64,000 nucleotides of DNA from Alphaproteobacteria bacterium. GTDB taxonomy: Bacteria > Pseudomonadota > Alphaproteobacteria > UBA6615. Shown here piece after piece: positions 20,173-33,492 of the stretch. Within the stretch, counting starts at the first letter, position 1; each line of letters begins with the position of its first letter. A program made the position numbers and the translations under genes. The stretch covers positions 34,783 to 98,782 of the forward strand of contig SHVS01000003.1 in the NCBI GenBank assembly GCA_009694135.1, in the 5' to 3' direction. The notes beneath the pieces were generated by a model. The model did not search any database, was not told the origin of the DNA, and was given only the letters and a program-made list of their open reading frames with translations.

Positions 20173-21008
20173 CAATGACGGCGCGCCGAAGCGGGCTGGC
20201 TCGAGCCGTTCGCCGCGACGCGCTACTCCGCACACTGGCAGTCGCGGTTTTTGCCATCGCCGCTTTCGTCCTGATCGGGCTTGGCCACCGCGCGATCGCA
20301 ACCGGAATGCCGGCCAGCGCGCTGGCCTGGGCGGAGGATCGTTTCTATGCCATGACCGCCTCCGCCGGGCTGGTGCTGCACCGAGTGGAGATCATCGGCA
20401 ACAATCAGACCGCGCGCGATGAGGTCTTGGCTGCTCTCGACGCTGAAATCGGCACGCCGATCCTGGCGATCGATCTGGCGGCGGCGCAGGCGCATTTGTC
20501 CGCCGAGGGTTGGATCGCGCGCGTTGCCATCGAGCGGCGCCTGCCGGATGCGCTCAATGTCACGATCGAGGAACGCATTCCGGCCGCCTTGTGGCAGCAG
20601 GATGGGAAGTTCGCGCTGATCGATCGCGCGGGGACCGTGATCACCCGCAGCGCGAACACGCTTGGACAGTTCCTCGATTTGCCGCAACTCGTCGGCCCGG
20701 ACGCGCCGAAGCATGCGGAGAATTTGCTCGACGCGCTCGACGCCGCGCCCGAGTTGCGCGGCAAGCTGAATGCCGCCGCGCGCGTCGGCGGGCGGCGCTG
20801 GTCGCTGTATTTCACCGGCGGGCTGGAAGTGAGGCTGCCGGAAGAAAATATCGGCGGCGCCATCGAACGGCTTGCCAGCATGGAGCGCACGGGCGCGTTG
20901 TTCGCGCGTGACCTCCGAGTCGTTGATTTGCGCGTCGCCGACCGGATCGTGGTCCGAACGCCGCCGCGCACAATCGTTTCACCGCCGCAAGTCGCCAAAC
21001 GGCCCTAA
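20163..21008 (+). CDS. ftsQ: Cell division protein FtsQ
   Basis: 281 aa from the ATG at 20163 (a second ATG at 20175 is nearly as good). Basic cytoplasmic tail, one membrane segment at about residues 24-46, then a POTRA domain opening with VLHRVEIIGNNQTARDEVLAAL and an FtsQ-type beta domain. Bitopic inner-membrane protein linking early and late divisome proteins. Starts inside the end of ddl; 40 bases separate it from ftsA. Confidence 0.92.
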   Translation: MGLTMTARRSGLARAVRRDALLRTLAVAVFAIAAFVLIGLGHRAIATGMPASALAWAEDRFYAMTASAGLVLHRVEIIGNNQTARDEVLAALDAEIGTPILAIDLAAAQAHLSAEGWIARVAIERRLPDALNVTIEERIPAALWQQDGKFALIDRAGTVITRSANTLGQFLDLPQLVGPDAPKHAENLLDALDAAPELRGKLNAAARVGGRRWSLYFTGGLEVRLPEENIGGAIERLASMERTGALFARDLRVVDLRVADRIVVRTPPRTIVSPPQVAKRP

Positions 21009-21048
21009 TCGCGAACAGAGAACAAGGAGCGGAAACGGACCGACGCGC

Positions 21049-22302
21049 ATGCAGAATGGATCGATGACCAAGAACGGACTGGTTGCCGCGCTCGATGTCG
21101 GATCGAGCAAGGTGTGCTGCTTCATCGCGCGTCTGCAGTCGGATGCTCCGCCGCGCGTGATCGGCGTCGGCCATCAGGCGAGCCAAGGCGTGAAAAGCGG
21201 CGTGATCACCGATATGGAAGCGGCCGAGGGAGCGATCCTGCAAGCGGTGCATGACGCCGAGAAAATGGCCGGCGAAACGGTGCGTTCGGTCATCGTCAAT
21301 CTTTCGGCCGGGCGCCCTGCCTCGCATGCGATGGACATCGAGGTCTCGATCGCCGGCCATGCCGTCGAAGATGCCGATGTGCGCCGCGCCTTGTCGCAAA
21401 CGCGCGAAGCCAAGGGATTGGCCGACAACGAGCTGATTCATCTTCTGCCGACCGGCTTCGCCATCGACGGCCACGGCGGCATCCGCGATCCGCGCGGCAT
21501 GTATGGCGACCGGCTGGGGGTGAGCGTCCACATGATCACCGCCGCCACCGGCGCGGTGCGCAATCTCAAGACCACGATCGAGCGCTGCCATCTGGCGGTG
21601 GATTCCTTCGTGGTCAGCGCCTATGCCGCCGGCCTCGCCACGCTCGTCGAGGACGAGATCGCGCTCGGCGCCACGCTGATCGACATGGGCGGAGGAACCA
21701 CCTCCATTGCCGTTTTTCACGATGGGCAAGTGGTCTTCACCGACAGCATCGCCGTCGGCGGCAAGCATGTGACCTCCGATATCGCTCGCGGATTGTCGAC
21801 GCCGGTCGCCAGCGCGGAGCGGATCAAGACGCTCTACGGCTGCGCCATCGCCGTCGAGGAAGACGAGTTGGAAGTCATCGACGTGCCGCAGGTCGGCGAG
21901 GACAACCATGAGACGCCCAACCATGTGCCGAGGTCGATCCTCAACGGCGTAATCCAGCCGCGGCTGGAGGAGACGCTCGAGTTGGTGCGCGGGCGCCTGG
22001 AAGCATCGGGTGTGTCCGCGCTCGCCGGACGACGCGTCGTGCTGACCGGCGGTGCAAGCCAGATACAGGGCGCGCGCGAACTCGCCGCCGCCATATTGGA
22101 TCGTCACGTCCGGCTTGGTCGCCCGCAGCGTTTGCGCGGGTTGGCCGAGGCGGTATCCGGCCCGGCCTTCGCCACGGTCGCCGGGCTGATCGCCTTTGCG
22201 CAAGGGTCGACGCCTTATTGGGCATCGCCATTGCCGATCGAGATCGGGCAACCGGCCAGCATCGTCGGCCGATTGCAGGGGTGGATTCGTGCGCACCTCT
22301 AG
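21049..22302 (+). CDS. ftsA: Cell division protein FtsA
   Basis: 417 aa from the ATG at 21049 (alternative ATG at 21064). Actin-like ATPase: phosphate-1 loop ALDVGSSKVCC, the SHS2 subdomain around SQGVKSGVITDMEAAEGAI, phosphate-2 TLIDMGGGTTSIAVF and adenosine motif VVLTGGASQIQG. The C-terminus ends in a short basic/amphipathic stretch (IVGRLQGWIRAHL) that anchors FtsA to the membrane. Tethers FtsZ. Ends with TAG. Confidence 0.95.
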   Translation: MQNGSMTKNGLVAALDVGSSKVCCFIARLQSDAPPRVIGVGHQASQGVKSGVITDMEAAEGAILQAVHDAEKMAGETVRSVIVNLSAGRPASHAMDIEVSIAGHAVEDADVRRALSQTREAKGLADNELIHLLPTGFAIDGHGGIRDPRGMYGDRLGVSVHMITAATGAVRNLKTTIERCHLAVDSFVVSAYAAGLATLVEDEIALGATLIDMGGGTTSIAVFHDGQVVFTDSIAVGGKHVTSDIARGLSTPVASAERIKTLYGCAIAVEEDELEVIDVPQVGEDNHETPNHVPRSILNGVIQPRLEETLELVRGRLEASGVSALAGRRVVLTGGASQIQGARELAAAILDRHVRLGRPQRLRGLAEAVSGPAFATVAGLIAFAQGSTPYWASPLPIEIGQPASIVGRLQGWIRAHL

Positions 22303-22399
22303 CCCGAACTTCGTTATTCCCCGCTTCTGGCCTGCTCTAGGGGGGTCTGCGGGAACGCCACGCCGTGCGGCGCTTCGCCACGGCAAGGAGAGGGACGAC

Positions 22400-22405
22400 A
22401 GGAGG
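22400..22405 (+). promoter_or_regulatory. Strong ribosome binding site of ftsZ
   Basis: A full AGGAGG five bases before the ATG. Most dcw genes rely on overlapping stop/start codons, so this perfect site after a 108-base gap fits the high FtsZ level needed. Confidence 0.75.
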
Positions 22406-22410
22406 ACTTC

Positions 22411-23985
22411 ATGGGTTTGATTCTAAGTCTGCCGGGGGCCGAGGCTGAGCTGAAGCCCCGTATCACCGTGATCGGCGTTGGCGGCGCGGGCTGCAATGCC
22501 GTGAACAACATGATCCGCTCCAGCCTTGATGGGGTGGAGTTCGTGGTCGCCAACACCGATGCGCAGGCCTTGCGCCTGTCGCAATGCGAACGGCGCGTTC
22601 AGCTGGGAATGAACGTGACCAACGGCCTTGGCTCCGGCGCCCGGCCCGATGTGGGTCGCGCCTCGGCCGAGGAATGCTTGGACGTGATCCAGGATCACCT
22701 CCAGGGCTCCAATATGGCGTTCATCACCGCCGGCATGGGCGGCGGCACCGGCACCGGAGCAGCGCCGGTCATCGCCCGCGTCGCGCGCGAGCTTGGCATC
22801 CTCACCGTCGGCGTGGTCACCAAGCCGTTCCACTTCGAAGGTCAGCACCGCATGGCGCTCGCCGAGGAAGGCCTGCGCGAGCTGCAAGAGTATGTCGACA
22901 CGCTGATCGTGATCCCGAACCAGAATTTGTTCCGGGTCGCGAATGAGAAAACCACCTTCGCCGACGCCTTCAAGATGGCTGACAACGTGCTTTATTCCGG
23001 CGTGCGCGGCGTCACCGATCTGATGATCATGCCGGGTCTGATCAATCTCGACTTCGCCGATATCCGTACCGTCATGGCCGAGATGGGCAAGGCGATGATG
23101 GGCACCGGCGAGGCGTCCGGCGAGCGCCGTGCGATCGAGGCGGCGGAAGCGGCGATCGCCAACCCGCTGCTCGAAGACGTCTCGATGAAGGGCGCGCGCG
23201 GCTTGCTGATCAACATCACCGGCGGGCTCGACATGACGCTGTTCGAGGTGGACGAGGCCGCCAACCGCATCCGCGAGGAAGTCGACGAGAAGGCCAACAT
23301 CATCTTTGGCTCGACCTTCGACCAGAGCATGGAAGGCGTGATGCGGGTATCGATCGTGGCGACGGGCATCGAAGCCGCTTCGCGCAAGGAAGCCGTGCGC
23401 CCGGCGGCGGGGAACACGGCCAAGACGCCATCGAACCCGCCCGCGGCCAAGAAGCCGGAACCGCAGCCAATCATGGTCACTCCGCCGGCCCCAGCCGAGG
23501 CCGAGTTCGAGGTCGAGGAAATCCCGGAGCCGATCGCGATGCCGATCGCGGCCACCGGAACCGACGGTCCGATGCGGGCCCCGATGGCGATCAACGCCGG
23601 CAACGGCGCAACGACTGGCCGCCCAGCGTCGACCGGCCACCCGCTGCTGCCGCAGGGAGTGAAGCCGGCCCTGCAACCAGCGGGAAGCGTCGTGTCCCAG
23701 ACCGTTTCCCGCCCGGCGCCGCGGCCGGTTGCTGAAGCGGCCGCGGAATCGAAGGTGGAACCGCGCAAGTCCGGCTTCGATCTGTTCAAGCGCGTGACCA
23801 ATGCCGCACGCGGGACCTTCCCCGGAGCGCGTAACGCGCAACCGACGGCATCGGCCCCCAGCGTCTCCGCTCCGGTCATCCGTACCGCCGCGCCCGCCGG
23901 AAATGAAGCGGCGGTATCCGAGACGCCGCAAGGCCAAGACGGTGTTATGGAAATTCCTTCTTTCCTCCGCCGCCAGGCCAACTAA
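22411..23985 (+). CDS. ftsZ: Cell division tubulin homologue FtsZ
   Basis: 524 aa GTPase that forms the Z ring. The tubulin signature GGGTGTG is at residues 110-116, and the T7-loop/synergy region reads [13 protein letters not shown]. The globular core ends near residue 320; it is followed by an unusually long Pro/Ala-rich linker of about 190 residues, a length typical of alphaproteobacteria, and the C-terminal peptide [14 protein letters not shown] that binds FtsA. Last gene before the operon terminator. Confidence 0.97.
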   Translation: MGLILSLPGAEAELKPRITVIGVGGAGCNAVNNMIRSSLDGVEFVVANTDAQALRLSQCERRVQLGMNVTNGLGSGARPDVGRASAEECLDVIQDHLQGSNMAFITAGMGGGTGTGAAPVIARVARELGILTVGVVTKPFHFEGQHRMALAEEGLRELQEYVDTLIVIPNQNLFRVANEKTTFADAFKMADNVLYSGVRGVTDLMIMPGLINLDFADIRTVMAEMGKAMMGTGEASGERRAIEAAEAAIANPLLEDVSMKGARGLLINITGGLDMTLFEVDEAANRIREEVDEKANIIFGSTFDQSMEGVMRVSIVATGIEAASRKEAVRPAAGNTAKTPSNPPAAKKPEPQPIMVTPPAPAEAEFEVEEIPEPIAMPIAATGTDGPMRAPMAINAGNGATTGRPASTGHPLLPQGVKPALQPAGSVVSQTVSRPAPRPVAEAAAESKVEPRKSGFDLFKRVTNAARGTFPGARNAQPTASAPSVSAPVIRTAAPAGNEAAVSETPQGQDGVMEIPSFLRRQAN

Positions 23986-24033
23986 CTCTGCGACCGGCCA
24001 GCGCTCGCTTCGCCGGCTACGCCGACAGAAAAG

Positions 24034-24064
24034 GGCCGCCCCGCTCACGTGGGGCGGCCGTTTT
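24034..24064 (+). terminator. Rho-independent terminator after ftsZ
   Basis: Perfect 9-base stem ggccgcccc / ggggcggcc with an 8-base loop, followed by TTTT. It closes the dcw operon 48 bases after the ftsZ stop. Confidence 0.85.
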
Positions 24065-24287
24065 CTTGGCGCCCTTCCTGCCCCGTCACAATTGGTAACA
24101 ATGAGTGACTTGGCGCTGAGATTCCAAGGCGTTAGACCTTCGCTGTCGATTCACATGCGAGTTTGTCCGCGGCTGATTGAGCGTTCGCAGCCAGGGACGG
24201 GGGCGCATGGTGCCGGGAGCGGCCCGCGGGGGCGGGTCGATGGGGCAGCCGGTAAGCCGGTAAGACGACACATGGGGGGATAGGTCT

Positions 24288-25208
24288 TTGGTCAGGACCG
24301 CAAACGCACTTCGGCAACAGACGTTAGGCGCGGCCATTGCGTGTCGCGGCGTGGGTTTGCACTCGGGCCGCCCGGTAACGCTGACATTGCGCCCGGCCGC
24401 AGCCCGATCCGGCATCCGCTTTCGCCGGGTCGATCGCGCCGCCGATGGCTTCGAAGTTGCAGCGGACATCGATCATGTCGTCGATAGCCGGATGGCGACG
24501 GCGATCGGCGCCGCCTCCGGTCCGCGCATCGGCACGGTCGAGCATCTGCTGGCCGCCCTGTCGGGTTGCGGCATCGATAACGCTTTGCTGGATCTTGATG
24601 GCCCGGAAGTGCCGATCATGGATGGCAGCGCCGCGCCCTTCGTGTTTCTGATCGAATGCGCCGGCATCGTGGCCCAAGATGCGCCGCGCCGGGCGATCGA
24701 AGTACTCCGCCCCGTGACCGTCACGGATGGCGACAAGCGCGCCGAGCTGCTGCCCGGTTCCGGCTGCGCGCTTTCCTTCCAAATCGATTTTCCCAGCGCC
24801 GCGATCGGCCGCCAGAACGCCGCGATACGTCTTGTGAACGGCACGTTCAAGCACGATATCGCACCGGCGCGCACCTTCGGCTTCGAGCATGAGGTGGCGG
24901 CGCTGCGCGCGGCCGGGCTCGCCGCCGGCGGCAACCTGACCAACGCCATCGTCGTGCGCGGCAATGAGGTGATAAACGACGAAGGCCTGCGCTTCCGGGA
25001 TGAATTCGTCCGCCACAAGCTTTTGGACAGCATCGGCGATTTGTACCTCGCCGGCGCCCCGATCGTCGGCCAGTTCCGGGGCCTGCGTTCCGGTCATGCG
25101 CTGAATCACGCGCTGGTGCGCGCCCTGCGCGCCAGCCCGCAGTCCTGGCGCTGGACCGAGGCCGTAGCGGACTCGGAACCAGCCTATCGCGCCCGTTCCT
25201 ACGCTTAG
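24288..25208 (+). CDS. lpxC: UDP-3-O-acyl-N-acetylglucosamine deacetylase LpxC
   Basis: 306 aa from a TTG at 24288 preceded by a GGGGGGA ribosome site; a nearby ATG at 24272 is out of frame. Zinc ligands are in place: His86 (TVEHLLAAL), His243 and Asp247 (HKLLDSIGD). GVGLHSGRPVTLTLRPA marks the N-terminus. It performs the committed step of lipid A synthesis, so the cell has an LPS outer membrane. Position after ftsZ is standard, but here it is separated by a terminator and about 220 bases, suggesting its own promoter. Confidence 0.94.
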   Translation: MVRTANALRQQTLGAAIACRGVGLHSGRPVTLTLRPAAARSGIRFRRVDRAADGFEVAADIDHVVDSRMATAIGAASGPRIGTVEHLLAALSGCGIDNALLDLDGPEVPIMDGSAAPFVFLIECAGIVAQDAPRRAIEVLRPVTVTDGDKRAELLPGSGCALSFQIDFPSAAIGRQNAAIRLVNGTFKHDIAPARTFGFEHEVAALRAAGLAAGGNLTNAIVVRGNEVINDEGLRFRDEFVRHKLLDSIGDLYLAGAPIVGQFRGLRSGHALNHALVRALRASPQSWRWTEAVADSEPAYRARSYA

Positions 25209-25301
25209 GGCCCGGTTGCTACCCAGCACAACCGCTGGAGTCACACGCGAAACCCGCTATAGTCCTCCGCTCGAAGCTTGGCATGCTGGGAGGGCGGCGC
25301 T

Positions 25302-26129
25302 ATGCGGCCATGGAATGTCGGTATGACGCGGGCAGCGCTGGCCGTTACGGTCGTTGCCCTGGCTGGGCTGTTGTCCGGCTGCGCCGCCGATAAGTCGCAG
25401 GACTACGTCGAGCGCCCGGTCGAACAGCTCTATAACGAAGCCGTCGACCTCCTGGCCAAAAACGACCTCAAGGGCGCAGCCAAGGCGTTCGACGAGGTCG
25501 AGCGTCAGCACCCCTATTCCTCCTGGGCGAACAAGGCTCAGGTCATGTCGGCCTTCTCGCATTATCAGGCGGGCGAGTACGACGAGGCGATTCTGGCCGC
25601 GGAGCGGTTCATCGAGCTGCATCCGGGCAGCCCCGACGCGCCCTACGCCTATTATCTAAAGGGGCTTTCCTACTACGAGCAGATCTCCCAGGTTTCGCGC
25701 GACCAGAAGATGACGGTCCGGGCGCAGTCTTCACTGCAAGAGCTGATGCGCCGCTACCCGGAGAGCGAGTACGCGCGCGACGCGCGGATCAAGCTCGACT
25801 TGGTCAATGACCACCTGGCCGGCAAGGAGATGGAGGTCGGCCGCTACTATCTGAAGCGGGGCAATTATATGGCGGCGATCAACCGCTTCCGCGCCGTGCT
25901 CGACACCTATCAGACAACCTCGCATGCGCCCGAAGCGCTGCACCGCCTGGCCGAGTCCTACACCGCGCTCGGGCTGATCGAAGAAGCGCGACAGGTGGCG
26001 ACCGTGTTGGGGCATAATTTCCCCAATAGCCCCTGGTATCTCGACAGCTATCAGACGGTTCAAGGCGTGCGCCTGGACACTGGCGAGCCGCCGGCGACCG
26101 GGTTTTTTGGCCGGCTGTGGCCGTTCTGA
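25302..26129 (+). CDS. bamD: Outer membrane protein assembly lipoprotein BamD
   Basis: 275 aa from the ATG at 25302 with a GGGAGGG ribosome site; an upstream in-frame ATG at 25278 is less likely. Lipoprotein signal with lipobox LLSGC (Cys27), then five TPR-like repeats (QLYNEAVDLLAKNDLKGAAKAF, AEYDEAILAAERFIELHPGS type). Periplasmic outer-membrane lipoprotein, essential partner of BamA in beta-barrel insertion. Lies between lpxC and recN as in many alphaproteobacteria. Confidence 0.94.
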   Translation: MRPWNVGMTRAALAVTVVALAGLLSGCAADKSQDYVERPVEQLYNEAVDLLAKNDLKGAAKAFDEVERQHPYSSWANKAQVMSAFSHYQAGEYDEAILAAERFIELHPGSPDAPYAYYLKGLSYYEQISQVSRDQKMTVRAQSSLQELMRRYPESEYARDARIKLDLVNDHLAGKEMEVGRYYLKRGNYMAAINRFRAVLDTYQTTSHAPEALHRLAESYTALGLIEEARQVATVLGHNFPNSPWYLDSYQTVQGVRLDTGEPPATGFFGRLWPF

Positions 26130-26144
26130 CCGTCTAGCCGCGCG

Positions 26145-29884
<3,740 letters not shown>

Positions 29885-29900
29885 ACGGGCAGCCCCTGCC

Positions 29901-30872
29901 CTAGCGCTGCTTGAGCATCTGCCCCATCGCCCAAGCCGCGACGATGGTCGCGATCGGCGGCAGACCAAAGGTTACCAGCAAATCGGCCTCCCACGGCAGC
30001 TGCGAGAAGTCGAGCAACACGCGCCGCAGCAGGTCGAGCTGATAGCTGACCGGGTTCGAGTAGACCAAGACCTTGATCCACCACGGCAGCTCGACCACCC
30101 AGCCGCCGCCGATGGCGAAGATGCCGATGCGGGTCAGCTCGGCGCGGATCGCGTCCGTGATCTCCATGAAGCCGACGCCGCCGATGATCCCGCGCAACGG
30201 GAAAATCGAGCCGGATAGAAAGTAGAGCGGCTGAATAATGCCGTTCGAGATGGCGCCGAAGCCTTCATAGGATTTCAGCCGCGAGGCAACCACGACGCCG
30301 ATCGCCGTGATCAATATTCCCATGAAGAACATGACGATCCACGCCTCGATAATCCGGATCGGCCAGTTCTGGAGAAAACCGACGATATCGAAGCCGGTAT
30401 GAAACTCCGCCTGGATCTTCGTGATGAACAGAATCGGCAGGAACAGCAGTGGGATCGACCCCTGCACGACCGCGATCGAGGCGCCGCCGAGAAGCTTGCC
30501 GAGCGTCACCGACAGCATCGGCGACGGCGACACCACGACTTCGCGCAGCAGCCCCACTTCGCGGTCCTAGACGAGCGCAATCGCGCATTGCAGCGATGCG
30601 AACAGCACGTTGAGCGTGATCACGCCGGGAAGAATGTATTGGCTATAGGTATAGCCCTCGATCTCGCGCAAACTCGCGCCCAAGCCGAAGCCGAGGACGA
30701 CCAGCCACAGGATCGTGCGCGACAGCGCGCCCATGATTTGCGACCGGTCGCGCAGGTAACGGCGCATCTCGCGCTGCCACATGATGTACACGACCGACGG
30801 AGCAATGCCCGCCCAGGCCGGGATTTCCGCCGACTTGATTGCGGCGAACCTGCCGGCGGCTGCCTGACTCAT
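29901..30872 (-). pseudogene. ABC-2 type permease, broken by in-frame TAG
   Basis: One frame runs from the ATG at 30872 to the stop at 29901 but is interrupted by a TAG at 30567-30569. Before it the frame ends CAIALV; after it, it resumes DREVGLLREVVVSP. ABC-2 permeases of the DrrB/YhhJ group normally read (V/L)WDREFGFLRE here, so a conserved tryptophan codon TGG has become TAG. Membrane segments and the C-terminal part (LSGSIFPLRG) are otherwise intact. Start overlaps the stop of the ATPase pseudogene (ATGA), so they were one transporter. Confidence 0.85.
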
Positions 30873-31705
30873 CGCGTGTGCTCCCCGCCGCGCTTGCCGA
30901 AATTGACCACCATGTCATGCGCGGTCGCCGCCTCGTCGCGGAGCCGGTGGCCGGTCAGGCGAATGAATACGTCTTCAAGCGTCGCATCGTCGCCAGAGCC
31001 ATGCTGCCGGATCAATGCTCCGGGCGCGCCGATCGCCACCAGTTTGCCGCGATCAATGATGCCGACGCGATCGCACGCCTCGGCTTCGGGCAGGTAATGC
31101 GTGGTCATCAGCACGGTCATGCCGCCTTCGCGCAGCGCGGCGATCCCACAGATGCCGGCGGCCCTGCGGATCGAGGCCAAGCGTCGGCTCATCGAGGAAC
31201 ATCACGCGGGGAGAATGCATGATCGCCCGCGCCAGCTCGAGCCGGCGCTTCATGCCGCCCGAAAACGCGCGCACGCGCCGCGCCCCAACGTCCGTCAGCG
31301 AGGCCCAGGTCAGCGCCTGTTCAATGGCGCGTTCACGATCTCCGCGCGGAATGCCGTACAGAACCGCGTGAATTTCGAGGTTCGCGCGCGCGGTCAAGCG
31401 CTCGTCCAACGCCGGATCCTTGAAGACAACACCGAGCGAGCGGCGCACCGCGCTCTCCTCGCGCACCACGTCATGCCCCATCACCGACGTATGGCCCGAC
31501 GTCGGGGTGACAAGCGTGATTAGCATATGCATGAGCGTGGTCTTGCCGGCGCCGTTGGGCCCGAGCAGGGCAAAAACTCTCCTGGGACGACGGTCAGCGA
31601 CACGCTTTCGACCGCCACCACATCGCCGTAGCGGCGACCGAGATCGACCGTCTCGATCGCGGGGGACACAGGAGCAGGGTCAGCGGCCAAGGGCATTCCG
31701 GGCAT
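30869..31705 (-). pseudogene. ABC transporter ATP-binding protein, two frameshifts
   Basis: A DrrA-type ABC ATPase spread over three frames. From ATG 31705 the first frame fails in the Walker A region: an A5 run at 31572-31576 (T5 on the coding strand) is one base short, and restoring it gives FFALLGPNGAGKTTLMHML. The second frame carries AFSGGMKRRLELARA and FLDEPTLGLDPQGRRHLWDR, then slips near 31138-31150; loss of one 5-base unit (ATCGC) would explain it. The third frame finishes with MTVLMTTHYLPEAE. Partner of the broken permease. Confidence 0.85.
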
Positions 31706-31815
31706 TTACGTCCGTCGCCTTCACTCTTCTGCCGCGACACATCGGCGGCCGGCGTTCTGCTACCACCTTCGGACGGGAATTCCCACCCCTTCCCGCCCAA
31801 CCGACGATCGCGCTG

Positions 31816-32232
31816 TTACTTGACCGTGATCGTCCCGGTCATGGTCGCTTCTTGGCCGGGAACCCAGAATTTGAAAACGCCGACGCGGTTGGGAACGAGC
31901 GTGATCGCGATCGTGCCCGGATCGTCGAACTCAAGGAAGTCGATGTGCCGAGTCTTGATCTCTTTGCCGCTGATCGCGATCTGATAGATATAGGAATTGT
32001 TGAACAAATCCGGCGCCATAAACCGCCACTCGTCGCCCGCTACCTTGGTGATCTCGAGGAGATAGGCCTTGCCGGTCTCCATCTGGATCGACGTGGTCGA
32101 AAATTTCTTGTCGACCGTCATGTCGATCTTGATCGGGGTGGCGCCGCCGGTCAAGTTTCCAGCCGCCATCGCCGATCCGATCGCGGTCGCTGTGGCGATC
32201 GTCGCTGCGGCGATCCAACGCATGATGTTCAT
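31816..32232 (-). CDS. Secreted cupredoxin-like domain protein
   Basis: 138 aa with a signal peptide (about residues 1-23, cut after AMA) and a beta-sandwich of cupredoxin character ending VGVFKFWVPGQEATMTGTITV. The His/Cys/Met set of a type 1 copper site is not evident: there is no Cys in the mature part, so metal binding is doubtful. ATG at 32232 has a GAGGGA site. It lies between a truncated gene and the broken ABC exporter, on the same strand, probably one former operon. It is the only open frame left in that operon. Function unknown. Confidence 0.7.
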   Translation of the reverse strand: MNIMRWIAAATIATATAIGSAMAAGNLTGGATPIKIDMTVDKKFSTTSIQMETGKAYLLEITKVAGDEWRFMAPDLFNNSYIYQIAISGKEIKTRHIDFLEFDDPGTIAITLVPNRVGVFKFWVPGQEATMTGTITVK

Positions 32233-32297
32233 TTTATACTCCCTCGTTTGACATTAAACGCGACGTTCGTTGTCCGCTCGTCGCTTGCTTGCGGCCC

Positions 32298-32775
32298 TTA
32301 GCCCCCCAAAGCCTTGCGCGCCTCGGTGAACACGGTAACCAGTTCCCCGCACAGTTGCGCATTCGACAACGGCCGGGTGTCGGGGGGGGACACCCTCGAA
32401 ACCTTCGTAGAAATCATACTCTACCTCGACCAGGCGCGGAAATACTAGCGTCGCCTGCTTGCGCACTTCGGGCGCGATCAGGTCGAGCGCGCCGGCAATT
32501 TCGTTGCGATCAGGGTCCAAGACCGCATGAATGCCTTCGGCGCCGACCAGATCCTTGCCGCTGGAATAGGCCTGACACGCCTGCTTCGTCACCTCGGAGA
32601 GATAGGCCGCCAGTTTCTGGAGGTCGCGGCCCATATAAAGGGTCGAGTCGGTGACCGTCTCGATGATGCTGACAAACTGTTGCGACAGCGCCTCCACATT
32701 ATCCGCATCCTCTTTCGGGAACGGGATCTTGGGTTCCGGGCGCGGGTAGTAGGACGTCTTCAAAACATCAATGAT
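32298..32775 (-). pseudogene. Truncated, frameshifted gene of unknown function
   Basis: A helical protein of at least 150 aa whose 5' end abuts the integrase remnant at about 32775, with no convincing start codon. It reads DVLKTSYYPRPEPKIPFPKE and onward to YDFYEGFEGV, then meets a G8 run at 32382-32389. Removing one base restores an ending DTRPLSNAQLCGELVTVF and a stop at 32298. I do not recognise the family. It was probably the first surviving member of the operon with the cupredoxin-like and ABC genes. Confidence 0.6.
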
Positions 32776-33278
32776 GCCAGCGGCCGGGCGATGTACTCGC
32801 GATGCGCTGGGATCAGTTCGCCGAGCAGGAAGTGGAAGTCGGGGGAAAGCGCCGGCGGGTCTGGGCGCTGAGCATCGCGCAGGCCAAGACGGGCGCGCGC
32901 GTCGCCGTGCCGGTGCACGAGCGGCTGCTCGAGGCGCTGCTCGCCGCCAAGGCCGCAGCGGAGGGCATGACGATCGTCGCGCGCGCCAATGGGCGACCTG
33001 CCGGGGCGGGCGGGATTGTGAAGGCGTGGGGATTGGCCAAGGCGGCGGCCGGCATGCAAGCCTCGAGCCTGCAACGGCGGGACTTGCGCCGGACCGCTGT
33101 CGTGCGCCTGGCCGAGGCGGGCGCGACCGTGCCGCAAATCGCGGCCGTGTCCGGCCACTCGATCCAACAGACCACGGCGATCCTGGAAACCTATCTGCCA
33201 CGCAGCGCGACCATGGCCACCGGCGGCATCACCCGCCTGGAGGCACATATGCGCGAACGGGAAAAGACCAAGGAATGA
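32776..33278 (+). pseudogene. Tyrosine recombinase (phage integrase) C-terminal remnant
   Basis: Only the catalytic half of a tyrosine integrase is left. It begins at QRPGDVLAMRWDQF, the box around the first catalytic arginine, and ends with AILETYLPRS containing the nucleophile tyrosine. The box II His of the usual HDLR is replaced (RRDLRRTAV), while GHS is kept, so it is probably inactive even apart from lacking the arm and core-binding domains. An open frame from ATG 32802 is the part a gene finder would report. It lies 98 bases from tRNA-Gln, the usual type of integration site. Confidence 0.8.
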
Positions 33279-33318
33279 AGGGGACCGGAACATCGTTGGA
33301 ACGACGCGCCGGCGCGAA

Positions 33319-33361
33319 TGTGCAAACGTTTTCTCTTTGTGCGCCAAAAATTGTGCAAACG
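33319..33361. repeat. Direct repeat TGTGCAAACG, two copies
   Basis: TGTGCAAACG occurs at 33319-33328 and 33352-33361, 33 bases apart, between the integrase remnant and tRNA-Gln. Short spaced direct repeats next to an integrase are often arm-binding sites; this is inference only. Confidence 0.4.
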
Positions 33362-33362
33362 A

Positions 33363-33379
33363 TTCGGCTAAGTGCTGGC
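33363..33379 (-). repeat. 17-base repeat at the 3' end of tRNA-Gln (copy 1)
   Basis: On the minus strand GCCAGCACTTAGCCGAA covers the tRNA discriminator and CCA plus the next 13 bases. The identical 17 bases follow tRNA-Glu at 63601-63617. Confidence 0.85.
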
Positions 33380-33449
33380 TGGGACGGCAGGATTCGAACC
33401 TGCGGTGACGGAGTCAAAGTCCGTTGCCTTACCACTTGGCTACGCCCCA
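33376..33449 (-). tRNA. tRNA-Gln (TTG anticodon)
   Basis: 74 bases including an encoded CCA. Acceptor stem TGGGGCG/CGTCCCA with one G-U pair, anticodon stem ACGGA/TCCGT around loop CTTTGAC giving anticodon TTG, T arm GCAGGTTCGAATCCTGC, and discriminator G, all as in bacterial tRNA-Gln. Located between an integrase remnant and ispE. Confidence 0.95.
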
Positions 33450-33492
33450 AAGCTCGCGGACGATATCGGCGACGTCGCCTAGAAACAACGGT

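Noticed and set aside
20812..22386. 524-codon minus-strand frame over ftsA
   Set aside because: Antisense shadow of ftsA; composition is typical of a high-GC antisense frame.
24109..24138. Promoter for lpxC (TTGGCG with TAGACC)
   Set aside because: The -10 is too poor to call, though some promoter must lie between the terminator and lpxC.
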